DNA of 64,000 nt from Alcanivorax hongdengensis A-11-3 (GTDB lineage: Bacteria; Pseudomonadota; Gammaproteobacteria; Pseudomonadales; Alcanivoracaceae), in the NCBI RefSeq assembly GCF_000300995.1, contig NZ_AMRJ01000006.1, forward strand, positions 62,001 to 126,000, read 5' to 3'. Shown here piece by piece: positions 28,353 through 37,535 of the stretch (positions within the stretch are counted from its first letter, which is position 1; each line of letters opens with the position of its first letter). The translations under genes were made by a program, and so were the position numbers. The notes beneath the pieces are model-generated. The model was not told the DNA's origin. It ran no database searches and worked only from the letters and a program-made list of their open reading frames with translations.

Positions 28353-30179
28353 ATGTTCATGGATGAAATAACAAAACGTATCGTCATCAGCCTGCTAGCG
28401 GGCCTGTTGATGGCAATGGCATCAATAGCGCGGGGGGAACCGGTATCCGCCAACTTTGACTATACCTGCGTCTTTCCTCTACTTGAGGAGCAGGCCATCA
28501 AGGTCCACATCGACTCGGACATGCCGTCGACGGTGACGGCGGGCCAGAGCACAGGGGCATTTGATATCCAGGCCACCGCCACGGTCAGTACCGGCGCCTG
28601 GAATGGTCTCGACTTTGTCGGTACTCACACCCTGAAAGGCTCGGTGTCAGCCAGTGCGTCGGTCTCCGCCACCGGGCTCGAGCTGCCATTGACGTTGCCC
28701 CTGTCTCTGGAAGACAGGTTGCTTCCCGATCAGGCCGGGCCTTTCACCATGTCGGCCAGTGGCTCGACGCCGGCTTTGACCTTTGGCCCGGCCAATGCCG
28801 GCGATGTGACAATCCGCGTCGGGGATTTGGTGCTGGCGCTGGCCCCGCAAGACAATCAGGGCCAGCCCACGGGCCTTGGCCAGTTCGAAAGTGAGTGTCG
28901 TCTGGATGCCGGGCAGGACGGTGTGTTGCACCGCTTTACGGTGGTCGTGCCGCCTGCGCACCCGCAGATTGATGTGTCGCCCGGAACACTGTCGTTTGAT
29001 CAGGTTCAGATAGGGCTGAATAAGACCCTGGCGGTGACGGTTCGCAATGTGGGCGGTGCTGCGCTCGGTATTTCCTCTATCGAACTCGATGGACCAGACT
29101 CCTCCCAGTTCTTGCTCAGTCATGATTGCACGACCTTGCTATCCGGGGATCAATGTCAGGTCCAGGTAACTTTTGTACCGAACACGGACGGTAATGCCGA
29201 AGCGACCCTGCGGGTGCACTCTGATGATCCGCAGCGTCCCGATATGGCCGTCGCAGTGACCGGCAGTGGGCAGATGGCGCCCAGGCCCCATATCACCAGC
29301 CAGCCTTCCTCGCTGGACTTCAAACAGGTGGGGGTTGGTCAGACAAAGCAGCAGACACTGCTTCTTGCCAATGCCGGTACTGATGTTTTGCTGGTGTCAT
29401 CGGTAACGCTCAGTGGTGGCGATGCGCAGCTCTTTTCCCAGCAGAACCTGTGTTCCGCCATTGACCCCAATGGCAGTTGTGAAGTGACCGTCAGTTTTAC
29501 GCCGGACAGTCCCGGTGACAAGGCAGCGGAGCTGGTCATTGCTTCCAGTGATCCCGATCAGCCCTTGCTGAATGTGCCGGTGAGCGGCAGTGGCCAATCG
29601 CAACAAACCGACCTGGATTTTCAACTCAGTGGGGAATCCTCGCTGCAGGGGCGTGTGAGTCTGCCCCTGGACGGGCATATTCGCGGCACCGTCGATGCGA
29701 CAAACGGACTTTTCTCGGCACAGATGGAATTCGAGCCGTCCCGTCAGCATGTTCGGCTGGTGTCCTTTCTGCGTTCGGTGACGCTGGACGCCGATTTTCT
29801 CCTGCAACCGGTCAATGACGTGAACGGCTCGCTGACAGACAGCATCATGCACCTGCAGTTCGATGCCAACCTTCAGCTCAGCAACCTGAAACTGCGTCTT
29901 TTCGGTGTGCCCTTGTCGCTGGGCAAGGTGGGGCAGTGCCGTACCCGGGAGAGCGCCCACTTGAGCCTGGCAACCCCGACCGGGGAAGACTTCGACATGA
30001 ACGATGGAAGGCGTTTGACCGGGCGTTACGCCATGCCGCCACTTTCTGACTGCGGTGTGATGACGGATGTGATCAACCTGCTTGTCGCCGGCGCCAACAA
30101 CAGCATCACACTGATGATGTCACCGCCGAGCCAGCTTCTGTCCACCACATCCGCCACCGATAGCGAAAGGAGTTTCTGA
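28353..30179 (+). CDS. Secreted DUF6801-like / choice-of-anchor D protein (paralog B)
   Basis: 608 residues with a signal peptide (LLAGLLMAMASIARG). The head keeps DYTCVFPLLEEQAIKVHIDSDMP in shortened form (YTCVFPLLEEQAIKV) and ends LALAPQDNQGQPTGLGQFESEC, a strong DUF6801-type feature. Two choice-of-anchor D repeats (QIDVSPGTLSFDQV; HITSQPSSLDFKQV) and the same C-terminal domain as paralog A (RVSLPLDGHIRGTVDATNG, LSDCGVMTDVINLLVAGANN) follow. More diverged from A than C is. Its stop is 2 bases before the lipase start, so it is cotranscribed with the lipase. Confidence 0.75.
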   Translation: MFMDEITKRIVISLLAGLLMAMASIARGEPVSANFDYTCVFPLLEEQAIKVHIDSDMPSTVTAGQSTGAFDIQATATVSTGAWNGLDFVGTHTLKGSVSASASVSATGLELPLTLPLSLEDRLLPDQAGPFTMSASGSTPALTFGPANAGDVTIRVGDLVLALAPQDNQGQPTGLGQFESECRLDAGQDGVLHRFTVVVPPAHPQIDVSPGTLSFDQVQIGLNKTLAVTVRNVGGAALGISSIELDGPDSSQFLLSHDCTTLLSGDQCQVQVTFVPNTDGNAEATLRVHSDDPQRPDMAVAVTGSGQMAPRPHITSQPSSLDFKQVGVGQTKQQTLLLANAGTDVLLVSSVTLSGGDAQLFSQQNLCSAIDPNGSCEVTVSFTPDSPGDKAAELVIASSDPDQPLLNVPVSGSGQSQQTDLDFQLSGESSLQGRVSLPLDGHIRGTVDATNGLFSAQMEFEPSRQHVRLVSFLRSVTLDADFLLQPVNDVNGSLTDSIMHLQFDANLQLSNLKLRLFGVPLSLGKVGQCRTRESAHLSLATPTGEDFDMNDGRRLTGRYAMPPLSDCGVMTDVINLLVAGANNSITLMMSPPSQLLSTTSATDSERSF

Positions 30180-30181
30180 TC

Positions 30182-31390
30182 ATGCATTTTTTCCGGTTGA
30201 TGCACCTGGCGGCCCTGGTGGTTTTCGTTACGGTGGCCAGCTTTATGCCGGCCTTGCCGGTTTATGCCGATGACAGCTTCTACCAGCCACCGGAGCCGCT
30301 CCCCGCGGGGCAGCGGGGGGACCCGCTGCGTTGGCGACCCTGGTCGGCGGGCCCGCCGACCAGCCGCCAGTTGGCCAATGCCTGGCAGGTCATGTACCGA
30401 TCCACCGATGGGCAGGGCAATGCCAATGTAGTTACCGGCGAAGTGCTGGTGCCCCGTCAGGGAGACCCGGCAAGCATGCCGATTATCGCGTTGGCCCCGG
30501 GTACCGCGGGGCCGGCTTTCCGCTGTGCCCCGTCCCGGATGATCGGCAAGGGGGCCTTTTATGAGCAGGCCGCCATCAATGACATGCTGGCAAGGGGGTA
30601 TGCGGTGGCGGTGACCGATTATGAGGGGTACCACCCGCAGCCCGACACCACCTACATGATTGGTCAATCCATGGGCGCGGCGGTACTGGATGTGGTGCGT
30701 GCGGCCCAGCGTCTGCCGGAGGCCGGCCTTTCCGATAGCGCGCCAGTGATTATCCGTGGTTATTCCCAGGGCGGTGGCGCCGCCATGTGGGCCGGGCAGA
30801 TGTACAACCTCTATGCCCCGGACCTTGATCTCAAGGGCATTGCCGGGGGTGGGGTGCCCGCCAACCTGGCCCAGGTGGCGCTGCCCCTGAACGGCCAGGC
30901 AGGTTTCGGCGTGCTGTTCTATGCGCTGGTTGGCCAGGATCATGCCTATCCGGAATTGTCCCTGGCACCGTTTCTCAACGACCAGGGCAGGCAGGCTGTG
31001 GCGGACATGGAAAGCGACATGTGCGTGCTCGAGTTGCTGCAGAATTTTGACGGCGTGTCGTTGGCCGATGTCACTGACGTTAACCCCCTGACAGCGCAGC
31101 GGCTGCAACGGATCAGCGAAAACCAGTTGGGACAGCAGCCGATTCCGGTACCGGTTTATCAGTACCACGAGGTGGAAGACGGTCTGGTGGCCTATTCCCA
31201 GGCCAGTGATCTGCGTCACCAGTACTGCGATGAGGGGGTCAACGTTACCTGGAAAAGCTACGACACCCATGGCAAGAACGGCATCGTACGCCACATCAAC
31301 CTGGTGTACCGGGGCAATGACGGAGTCAATCAGTTTATCGAAAAGGTGCTGGCCGGCCAGCCACCAGCATCCAATTGTCCCGCGCCTTGA
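30182..31390 (+). CDS. Secreted lipase of the LIP / Candida lipase A family
   Basis: 402 residues with signal peptide MHFFRLMHLAALVVFVTVAS. An alpha/beta-hydrolase with nucleophile elbow IIRGYSQGGGAAMWA (S195), GTAGPAFRCAPSR near the oxyanion region, and candidate D333 (HEVEDGLV) and H363 (YDTHGKN). The family (PF03583-type secretory lipases) is known from fungi and actinobacteria and hydrolyses triacylglycerols. AAGGAG precedes the ATG; the start is 2 bases past paralog B and the gene is followed by paralog C 49 bases on, so it sits within a secreted-protein operon. Confidence 0.85.
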   Translation: MHFFRLMHLAALVVFVTVASFMPALPVYADDSFYQPPEPLPAGQRGDPLRWRPWSAGPPTSRQLANAWQVMYRSTDGQGNANVVTGEVLVPRQGDPASMPIIALAPGTAGPAFRCAPSRMIGKGAFYEQAAINDMLARGYAVAVTDYEGYHPQPDTTYMIGQSMGAAVLDVVRAAQRLPEAGLSDSAPVIIRGYSQGGGAAMWAGQMYNLYAPDLDLKGIAGGGVPANLAQVALPLNGQAGFGVLFYALVGQDHAYPELSLAPFLNDQGRQAVADMESDMCVLELLQNFDGVSLADVTDVNPLTAQRLQRISENQLGQQPIPVPVYQYHEVEDGLVAYSQASDLRHQYCDEGVNVTWKSYDTHGKNGIVRHINLVYRGNDGVNQFIEKVLAGQPPASNCPAP

Positions 31391-31439
31391 GCCGGACCAC
31401 CAACAAAAAGAAAAGGGGAGCCAGGGAGTGGATTCCAGC

Positions 31440-34400
31440 ATGTTGAGCAAGATGCTAACCAAGATGTTAAGACGTGCCGTTGTGCCACTGTTGATGCTGT
31501 CTTTGGGCAGTACGGCGTTAGCCGTGCCCATCGACAGGACATTGTATTTCCAGTGCACTTATCCATTGATCGGCCAGCAGCCGTTGACGGCGCGGATCCA
31601 CACCGACATGCCTGACAGTCTGCCCGCCGGCGAGGCAACCGGCGCCTTCAATCTTCAGGTAACGGCCACCGCGGAGGGTAATACCTACCAGGGGCTGACT
31701 CTGGTCGGAGCGCAAACCCTCGAGGGGACCGCCACTGCCAACTCCTCGGTGACCGGGCCCGGCGGATTGAATCTCCCCATTGCGGTCCCTCTTGCCATTG
31801 CCTCGACGGATATTTCCGCAATCAGTGGGCCCTTCGATATTGTCGCCACCGGTGATACACCCTCACTGACCTTCTCCGAGAGCAATCAGGGGCAGGTCGA
31901 CATTCGTGTGGACAGGGATCTGGCCATGTCGCTGATTGCCCGCAGGGGCGATGGCTCGCCGATTGATTTCGGTGAGTCCTGGCATGATCCGGACAATGCG
32001 GACGCCTTCGTGGTCAGCTGCAGCATGGATGACGCTCGCATGGCAGACGAAGGCAAAGACAACCTGCTGCACCGCTTTACCGTCACCCCGGCGCAAAGCA
32101 CCACGGGGCCGGTGCTCCACACCGATCCGGATACCCTGGACTTTGGCCAGGTCGTTACCGGCCTGACCGGCACTCAGACCCTCACCCTCAGCAATAATGG
32201 TGATGCGACGCTGGTGGTATCAGTGATCAGCCTGGCGGGGTCTCAGGCCGCTGATTTCAGTGACAGCCATGATTGTGCCTCTGTGCCCGTGGACGGTAGT
32301 TGCACGGTGACAGTCAATTTTTCGCCCGCGGCCACGGGCGTGCGCAGCGCCATGCTGTCGATTGCGTCCAATGATGCCGAAAATGGCAACCGGGAAATAT
32401 CATTGCTGGGCGAGGGCGTCGTACAGTCGTCGCCGGCCATTGATCTGGGGGGGCAGATATTGCTCGACTTCGGCCAGGTGCAGGCTGGTAATTCGGCCAC
32501 CCGTGAACTGGTCATCAGCAACACCGGCAGCGCCGCCCTGACCATCAGCAAGCTTGCCGTCAGTGGCGCGGCGGATTTCAGTCTCGACAAGAGTTGCAGC
32601 ACTATCGCCGCCGGCGACAGCTGCAGTGCCACGCTAGGTTTTACCCCGACCGCGGCAGGGGCATTTAATGCCACATTGATATTGCAAAGCAACGATCCGG
32701 TCACACCGACACTCAACCTTTATCTGCAGGGCAAGGGTACGGCTACCCCCACACCGTCGCTGTCCCTGTCTCCGGCGAACCTGGCGTTTGCCGAGGTGGA
32801 AGTCGGTAAAAGTAGCCAGAAAACCCTGTTGCTGGCTAACACGGGCAATGCGGATCTGCAGATCGACAGTGTGACCCTGGCGGGCAGTGGCAGTACTGCC
32901 TATGCGCTGGCGGCGGATTGCAGCCTGATTGTCGCTGGCCAGACTTGTCCTGTGCAGGTCAGTTTCACGCCGCTCACGGCACAGAGCTATAACGCCCATA
33001 TCAACGTGGACTCCAATGCCGGCAACAGCCCTTCCGCGGTGGTCACCCTGTCTGGCAAGGGCGTGCCGCTGGCTACGCCGGCGTTGGCGGTCAGTCCGCT
33101 CTCTCTGGATCTGGGGCAAAGCCAGGTGGGTAGTACCGCAAAGGAGGTGGTCACTCTCAGTAATACCGGCACTGCGGTATTGTCGGTCAGCGCCAGTCTG
33201 GACGGCACTGACAGTAACACCTTTGCGTTTAGTGGGGATTGCAGCGCCGTGGCGCCGGGGAGTGATTGCCTGCTGACCGTGTCGTTTTCGCCGGTCAGTA
33301 TCGGCATGAAAAAAGCCAGCCTGGTATTGCAAAGCAATGACCCGGATAACGTATCAATCAGCCTTGCATTGTCCGCAGAAGGGACCCCGCAACCACAGCC
33401 TGAGATCAAGGTGTTGCCCCTGTCTCTGGTTTTCGATGCCTTGCCGCTGGGCAGCACGGCGGAGCAGACCGTCAATGTCAGCAACAACGGTGATGGCCCC
33501 CTGGCACTGACGGCAATAACGATGCAGGGCGAGGCCTACAATCACAGCAGCGATTGCCCGCCAAGCCTGCCGGCGGGGCAAAGCTGCACCATCACAGTGA
33601 CCTTCGCCGCCGATGCCAGCGGCGATTATCCCGGCACATTGACGATCACCTCCGATGATGCCGACCAGCCCGATTTATCTATCGACCTGCAGGGGAGCGT
33701 GGTACCGGTTCCTGTGCCGGTGCTGGTGATGGATCCGCAGACCCTCTCCTTTGCGCCCACCCTGGTGGGCGACGCCGTGAGCCGCTCCGTGACGTTGAGC
33801 AATGGTGGCAGCGCGGCCTTGAGTCTGGACAGCATCACTCTGGACGCCAGCGCCGACTTCAGCCTGAGCCACGATTGTGGCTCGGGCCTGGTGCCGTCGG
33901 CACAGTGCACGGTGACCGTGGTATTCCGTCCCGCTTCCCCGGGCGGTCATACCGGCCTTTTGACGCTGGAATCCAGTGATCTGATGCCGTCACAACGGGC
34001 GATTCCGCTGAGTGGTAACGGGCAGGCCATGCCAGCGCCACATCTGAGCATCAATCCCGGGCGTCTTGAGTTCGGCCCGGTGGGCCTGGGCAATACGCAG
34101 ACTACCGAACTGGCGATCTTCAATGACGGCAATGTCAGCCTGGATGTGTCTTCCGCATTGTCCGGTGACAATGCATTTAGCCGGCTCGATGGCGATGACT
34201 GTCAGCCGCTGTTGCCGGGCAGGCAGTGTTCGGTGGCTTTGAGTTTCCGGCCTGCCCACCCTGGCACCCTGTCGGCCTCGCTGGCCGTGACGGCCGAGAG
34301 CTTGGATAAGCCCATGGCGGTAGCGCTGAGTGGTCAGGCGGTGCCTGCAGGGGGCAACGGGGCAACGCCGGTGGGGCAGGGCAGCGGTGGCAGTGTGGGG

Positions 34401-34460
34401 CTGGCTGGTCTGGTGCTGCTGGGGCTGCTTGCCGGTGGCAGAAACAAAAGAACAAGGTGA
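31440..34460 (+). CDS. Large surface protein: DUF6801-like head, seven choice-of-anchor D repeats, GlyGly-CTERM tail (paralog C)
   Basis: About 1006 residues. Signal peptide (LRRAVVPLLMLSLGSTALA) leads into a head almost identical in plan to paralog A (FQCTYPLIGQQPLTARIHT), then seven ASPM/SPD-2-type repeats, each ending in a DC-x(6-10)-C...FxP pattern (starting near TLDFGQV, LLDFGQV, LAFAEV, LDLGQS, LVFDAL, LSFAPT, LEFGPV). The end SGGSVGLAGLVLLGLLAGGRNKRTR is cut here to its features: Gly-Gly, hydrophobic span, basic tail, a GlyGly-CTERM-like signal. ATG 31440 is chosen; GTG 31428 has a better-spaced GGGGAG and is an alternative. It is likely processed to, or anchored at, the cell surface. 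Confidence 0.75.
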   Translation: MLSKMLTKMLRRAVVPLLMLSLGSTALAVPIDRTLYFQCTYPLIGQQPLTARIHTDMPDSLPAGEATGAFNLQVTATAEGNTYQGLTLVGAQTLEGTATANSSVTGPGGLNLPIAVPLAIASTDISAISGPFDIVATGDTPSLTFSESNQGQVDIRVDRDLAMSLIARRGDGSPIDFGESWHDPDNADAFVVSCSMDDARMADEGKDNLLHRFTVTPAQSTTGPVLHTDPDTLDFGQVVTGLTGTQTLTLSNNGDATLVVSVISLAGSQAADFSDSHDCASVPVDGSCTVTVNFSPAATGVRSAMLSIASNDAENGNREISLLGEGVVQSSPAIDLGGQILLDFGQVQAGNSATRELVISNTGSAALTISKLAVSGAADFSLDKSCSTIAAGDSCSATLGFTPTAAGAFNATLILQSNDPVTPTLNLYLQGKGTATPTPSLSLSPANLAFAEVEVGKSSQKTLLLANTGNADLQIDSVTLAGSGSTAYALAADCSLIVAGQTCPVQVSFTPLTAQSYNAHINVDSNAGNSPSAVVTLSGKGVPLATPALAVSPLSLDLGQSQVGSTAKEVVTLSNTGTAVLSVSASLDGTDSNTFAFSGDCSAVAPGSDCLLTVSFSPVSIGMKKASLVLQSNDPDNVSISLALSAEGTPQPQPEIKVLPLSLVFDALPLGSTAEQTVNVSNNGDGPLALTAITMQGEAYNHSSDCPPSLPAGQSCTITVTFAADASGDYPGTLTITSDDADQPDLSIDLQGSVVPVPVPVLVMDPQTLSFAPTLVGDAVSRSVTLSNGGSAALSLDSITLDASADFSLSHDCGSGLVPSAQCTVTVVFRPASPGGHTGLLTLESSDLMPSQRAIPLSGNGQAMPAPHLSINPGRLEFGPVGLGNTQTTELAIFNDGNVSLDVSSALSGDNAFSRLDGDDCQPLLPGRQCSVALSFRPAHPGTLSASLAVTAESLDKPMAVALSGQAVPAGGNGATPVGQGSGGSVGLAGLVLLGLLAGGRNKRTR

Positions 34461-34498
34461 TCCATCAGCGTCGCTCGGCCGGGCGAATCTTGCGGCCA

Positions 34499-34534
34499 CC
34501 GGCTCCGCCGCCCTGGCGGAGCCGGCTTGTTATT
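34499..34534 (+). terminator. Rho-independent terminator after the surface-protein cluster
   Basis: CCGGCTCCGCC and GGCGGAGCCGG form an 11-bp perfect stem with loop GCCCT, followed by CTTGTTATT. Confidence 0.85.
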
Positions 34535-34554
34535 CCGCGGTTGCCCGCCGGTGG

Positions 34555-34582
34555 CTGCGAATTATTCGACAGCAGTTATAAT
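34555..34582 (+). promoter_or_regulatory. Possible promoter for tusA
   Basis: A perfect -10 TATAAT at 34577-34582, with a weak -35 CTGCGA at 34555-34560 (16-base spacing). The start codon is 31 bases past the -10. Confidence 0.45.
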
Positions 34583-34613
34583 GGCGGGCCGTTTTTCATC
34601 CCGGAGCCGCCCC

Positions 34614-34844
34614 ATGGACGCGCAACACCACCTCGACGCCACCGGCCTGCTGTGCCCGGAACCGGTCATGATGCTGCACAACAAGGTGCGCGACATGGCA
34701 CCGGGTGAGGTGCTGGAAGTGAAAGCCACTGACCCGTCCACCGAGCGCGATATCCCCAAGTTCTGCCAGTTTCTCGGCCACACTCTGCTTCAACAACAGC
34801 AAGAGGGTGAGCTGTATTGCTACTGGATTCGCAAGAAAGCCTGA
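34614..34844 (+). CDS. tusA: Sulfurtransferase TusA
   Basis: 76 residues. TusA passes sulfur from IscS to the TusBCD/TusE relay for 2-thiouridine in tRNA and to other acceptors. The [19 protein letters not shown] block carries the CPxP motif with the active cysteine; [13 protein letters not shown] and the final strand YWIRKK are typical. ATG 34614 follows GGAGC at good spacing; the longer frame to 34527 crosses the promoter. Confidence 0.93.
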   Translation: MDAQHHLDATGLLCPEPVMMLHNKVRDMAPGEVLEVKATDPSTERDIPKFCQFLGHTLLQQQQEGELYCYWIRKKA

Positions 34845-34865
34845 GTCAGCTCCCGCAGGCCGACA

Positions 34866-34884
34866 GGGCGGCTGAAAGCCGCCC
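34866..34884. terminator. Hairpin between tusA and the convergent hypothetical gene
   Basis: GGGCGGCT and AGCCGCCC form a perfect 8-bp stem with a GAA loop. No T-tract on either side, so its use as a terminator is uncertain. Confidence 0.35.
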
Positions 34885-34901
34885 GCGTGGCGTGACGCTT
34901 T

Positions 34902-35588
34902 TCAGCTTTTCGCCAACATGGCGACCGCTGCCAGTGCCTCCGGGTCTCGTTCCTTGAGCCGGTTGGCGATGCCGTGCTGGAAAAAATAGCGGAAGGCTGG
35001 CCGTTGCTGGGCCATTTCCAGGCACTCGGCGCCGGGCAACACCGGTGTCTGCGTCACCGATTGTTCTTCGGCCACCATGGCCGCCAGGGTGCCATCGGCA
35101 AACAGGCGCCAGCTGACCACCTCCATCAGGCTGATGGTATGGAAGCCGTCACTGGAAAAGACCGCATGGGTACCAATGGTATCGGGGATTTCCTGTACCT
35201 GGTGCTCGCCCGGCTGGGGTTTGCCAAAGAATTCCAGCGCCGCATCCAGCTCCTGCACCTTGTGTTGCGGGGCATCCACAAACAGGTAGTCGCTGCCGGG
35301 CAGGCGGTAACCCTCCCAGCGACCGTTGAGCGGGTCGGCGAGCGCCATGGCGGTGACCGGTTCTTTCAGCCACGGCACCATGGCCACGGTGTCACCATTG
35401 GCGAGCCGGGCCCAGGCGAGAATCTTCAGGGAAAACAGGGTGTCCGGGTGCTGGTCATTGGCATACAGCAGCTCAATGCCGTCGTATTCCGGGGATAAAC
35501 GCAAAATAGGGGGCTGTGCCGCTTTGCGGCGTGGAGAGAAGGGAAGCACGTTGCTTCCGCCAGGGTGTTGCCGGTGAGCCTGAGTCAT
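34902..35588 (-). CDS. Hypothetical protein of unknown family
   Basis: 228 residues, no signal peptide and no membrane segment, acidic overall with many Gly, Ala and Leu. The start MTQAHR is firm, since GGGAGG lies 7 bases upstream; the frame to 35606 adds six residues. It contains a repeated plan: ILAWARLANGDTVAMVPW and VVSWRLFADGTLAAMV are similar, so the protein may hold two copies of a fold. I do not recognise a function. It diverges from the gamma-glutamylcyclotransferase gene across a palindrome-containing gap. Confidence 0.6.
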   Translation of the reverse strand: MTQAHRQHPGGSNVLPFSPRRKAAQPPILRLSPEYDGIELLYANDQHPDTLFSLKILAWARLANGDTVAMVPWLKEPVTAMALADPLNGRWEGYRLPGSDYLFVDAPQHKVQELDAALEFFGKPQPGEHQVQEIPDTIGTHAVFSSDGFHTISLMEVVSWRLFADGTLAAMVAEEQSVTQTPVLPGAECLEMAQQRPAFRYFFQHGIANRLKERDPEALAAVAMLAKS

Positions 35589-35621
35589 GGGCACCTCCCG
35601 GTACATTGCCTAGAGGGCCTG

Positions 35622-35635
35622 GTACCCGCGGGTAC
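35622..35635. promoter_or_regulatory. Perfect 14-base palindrome in a divergent gap
   Basis: GTACCCGCGGGTAC is self-complementary, centred between the hypothetical gene and the gamma-glutamylcyclotransferase gene. Its symmetry and place suggest an operator for a dimeric regulator. Confidence 0.35.
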
Positions 35636-35706
35636 AAAAGCCCGTTACTTCACGGTAGCCTGTCGCAGCAAAAGGCGCAAGTGGCGAGGATGAACGGTGC
35701 AATCCC

Positions 35707-36162
35707 ATGGATACCTGTAACTACTATTTTGCCTACGGCTCCAACATGAATCCGGCGCGCATGGCGGTGCGTGGCATGCGTTACCGCCACAGCCATGCCG
35801 CCAGGCTGGAGGGCTGGCAACTGTCGTTCAACAAGCGCGCCCATGGCAAGCAGGGCATCGCCTACGCCAATATCGTGCCAGGTGCGGCCTGCGAGGGGGT
35901 GCTCTACCAACTTTGGGACCATCGGGAAATTGAGCGCCTGGACCCGTTCGAGGGGTGGCCGGAACGCTACCGTCGCGAGTGTCTGCGTGTCGAGACCGCT
36001 TCGGGCAGCGTGCGAAGCTGGGTGTACATTGCCAACCCGCAGTGGCAGGCGGAGCAGTTATTGCCGGAGCGCTGGTACCTGAATCATCTTCTCAGTGGCC
36101 GCCCCTGGCTCAGTGATGACTATTACCGGGCGTTGTTGGCCACACCCTGCGCCTGTGACTGA
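35707..36162 (+). CDS. Gamma-glutamylcyclotransferase-like protein
   Basis: 151 residues. The N-terminal YFAYGSNMNPARM is the YGSN-type signature of the GGCT fold, with GVLYQLWDHREIERLDPFEGWP containing the acidic catalytic position. Family members cyclise gamma-glutamyl amino acids or related dipeptides to 5-oxoproline; the substrate here is unknown. Its end overlaps the end of the convergent MATE gene by 40 bases. Confidence 0.85.
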   Translation: MDTCNYYFAYGSNMNPARMAVRGMRYRHSHAARLEGWQLSFNKRAHGKQGIAYANIVPGAACEGVLYQLWDHREIERLDPFEGWPERYRRECLRVETASGSVRSWVYIANPQWQAEQLLPERWYLNHLLSGRPWLSDDYYRALLATPCACD

Positions 36163-37535
36163 GTCGCCGGGTCATCGTTGGCGGCATGGCGCGCCAGAGG
36201 CTGGGCCAGCCGCCAGCGCAGGCGCAGCCCCAGCAAAACGGCCGCCGCGGTAAGCCCTGCTACCAGACCGATCCAGAAGCCCGCCGGGCCCATGGGCTCG
36301 CCCCACCAGTGACTCATGCCGAGCCCGTAACCCAGCGGCAGACCAATCCCCCAGTAGGCGACCAGGGTCATCAGCATGGGCCAGCCGGTGTCCTCGAAAC
36401 CGCGCAGGCAGCCGTTGGCACACACCTGCAGTGCATCGGAGACCTGATAGAGTGCCGCGAACAGCAACAGATGGCTGGCCAGAGCCACCACCTGGCTATT
36501 GCCGGTGTAGATGTGCGGGATCCAGTGCCGTGCCAGTACCAGGCCCAGCGATGCCACCAGCCCCACCACCACGGTAATGCCCATTGCTACCTGCACGGCA
36601 TGGCCCAGGCTTTGCCGATCTCCACGGCCACGGGCATGGCCCACCCGCACGGTGGCGGCCAGGGCGAAGCTCAGCGGTACCATGAAGATCAGCGACGTGA
36701 AGTTCAGCGCAATCTGGTGACTGGCCACCACCTGGGCGCCCAGGCTGCCGATCAGCAAGGCAATCACGGCAAAGATGCTGACCTCGAAGAAGATGGACAG
36801 CCCCACCGGCAGGCCCAGGCGCAACATGTAACCCAGGCTGGGCATTTCAAAATGCCGCTGGCGCAGGTTCAGTGGGGCATGCTGGTAGACCGGGTGCCGG
36901 TGGGTATAGATCGCCATCATCAGCGCCATCGACCACATCACCAGACTGGTTGCCCAGCCACAGCCCACGCCGCCCAGGGCCGGCAGGCCGAGCTTGCCAT
37001 AGATCAGCACATAATTGGCCGGGATGTTGATCAGCAGGCCGATGACGCTGATCCACAGTACCGGTCGGGTGTGGTTCATGGCTTCGGTATAGCTGCGCAT
37101 GGCCAGCATCAGGGCGGCGCCGGGCATGCCCCAGCTGAGTGCGTTGAGGTAACCGATGACTTTCGGGCAGATGGCCGGGTCCACGTCCATCCATGTAAGC
37201 ACTGGCGCCATGCTGCGTAGCAGCAGGGCGCTGAGCACCCCCAACCCCAGCCCCAGCCACATGCCCTGCTGGGCGAGGGGATTGATGCGGTGGTAAGCTT
37301 CGCCGCCAAGATGCCGGGAGAGGATGGGGGTCGCGCTCATCAACACCCCGGTCATGAACAGAAACAGGGGCACCCAGATACTGGCACCCACGGCCACCGC
37401 CGCCAGATCATTGGCACTGACGCGGCCGGCCATCATGGTGTCCACGAAACCATTGGCGGTCTGGGCCAGCTGGCCGCCGAGAATGGGCAGGGCCAGGCTG
37501 AGCTGGGCGGTAAGTTCCTGACGACGGGATGACAT
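36123..37535 (-). CDS. MATE family efflux transporter (NorM-like)
   Basis: 470 residues with 12 hydrophobic spans in two halves; LALPILGGQLAQTANGFVDTMMAGRV and, in the second half, LPVGLSIFFEVSIFAVIALLIG are typical MATE starts (first one given here only by its features: proline-kinked span 1 and QTANGFVDT). Such pumps export drugs or organic cations by Na+ or H+ antiport. Its ATG lies back to back with the epmC ATG (palindrome CATATG), so there is no gap between the divergent genes. The last ten residues are polar and specific to this protein. Confidence 0.9.
   Translation of the reverse strand: MSSRRQELTAQLSLALPILGGQLAQTANGFVDTMMAGRVSANDLAAVAVGASIWVPLFLFMTGVLMSATPILSRHLGGEAYHRINPLAQQGMWLGLGLGVLSALLLRSMAPVLTWMDVDPAICPKVIGYLNALSWGMPGAALMLAMRSYTEAMNHTRPVLWISVIGLLINIPANYVLIYGKLGLPALGGVGCGWATSLVMWSMALMMAIYTHRHPVYQHAPLNLRQRHFEMPSLGYMLRLGLPVGLSIFFEVSIFAVIALLIGSLGAQVVASHQIALNFTSLIFMVPLSFALAATVRVGHARGRGDRQSLGHAVQVAMGITVVVGLVASLGLVLARHWIPHIYTGNSQVVALASHLLLFAALYQVSDALQVCANGCLRGFEDTGWPMLMTLVAYWGIGLPLGYGLGMSHWWGEPMGPAGFWIGLVAGLTAAAVLLGLRLRWRLAQPLARHAANDDPATQSQAQGVANNAR

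Noticed and set aside
30026..31558. Minus-strand open frame (510 codons) opposite the lipase gene
   Set aside because: The plus strand has a clear lipase with signal peptide and catalytic serine; the other frame shows no domain.
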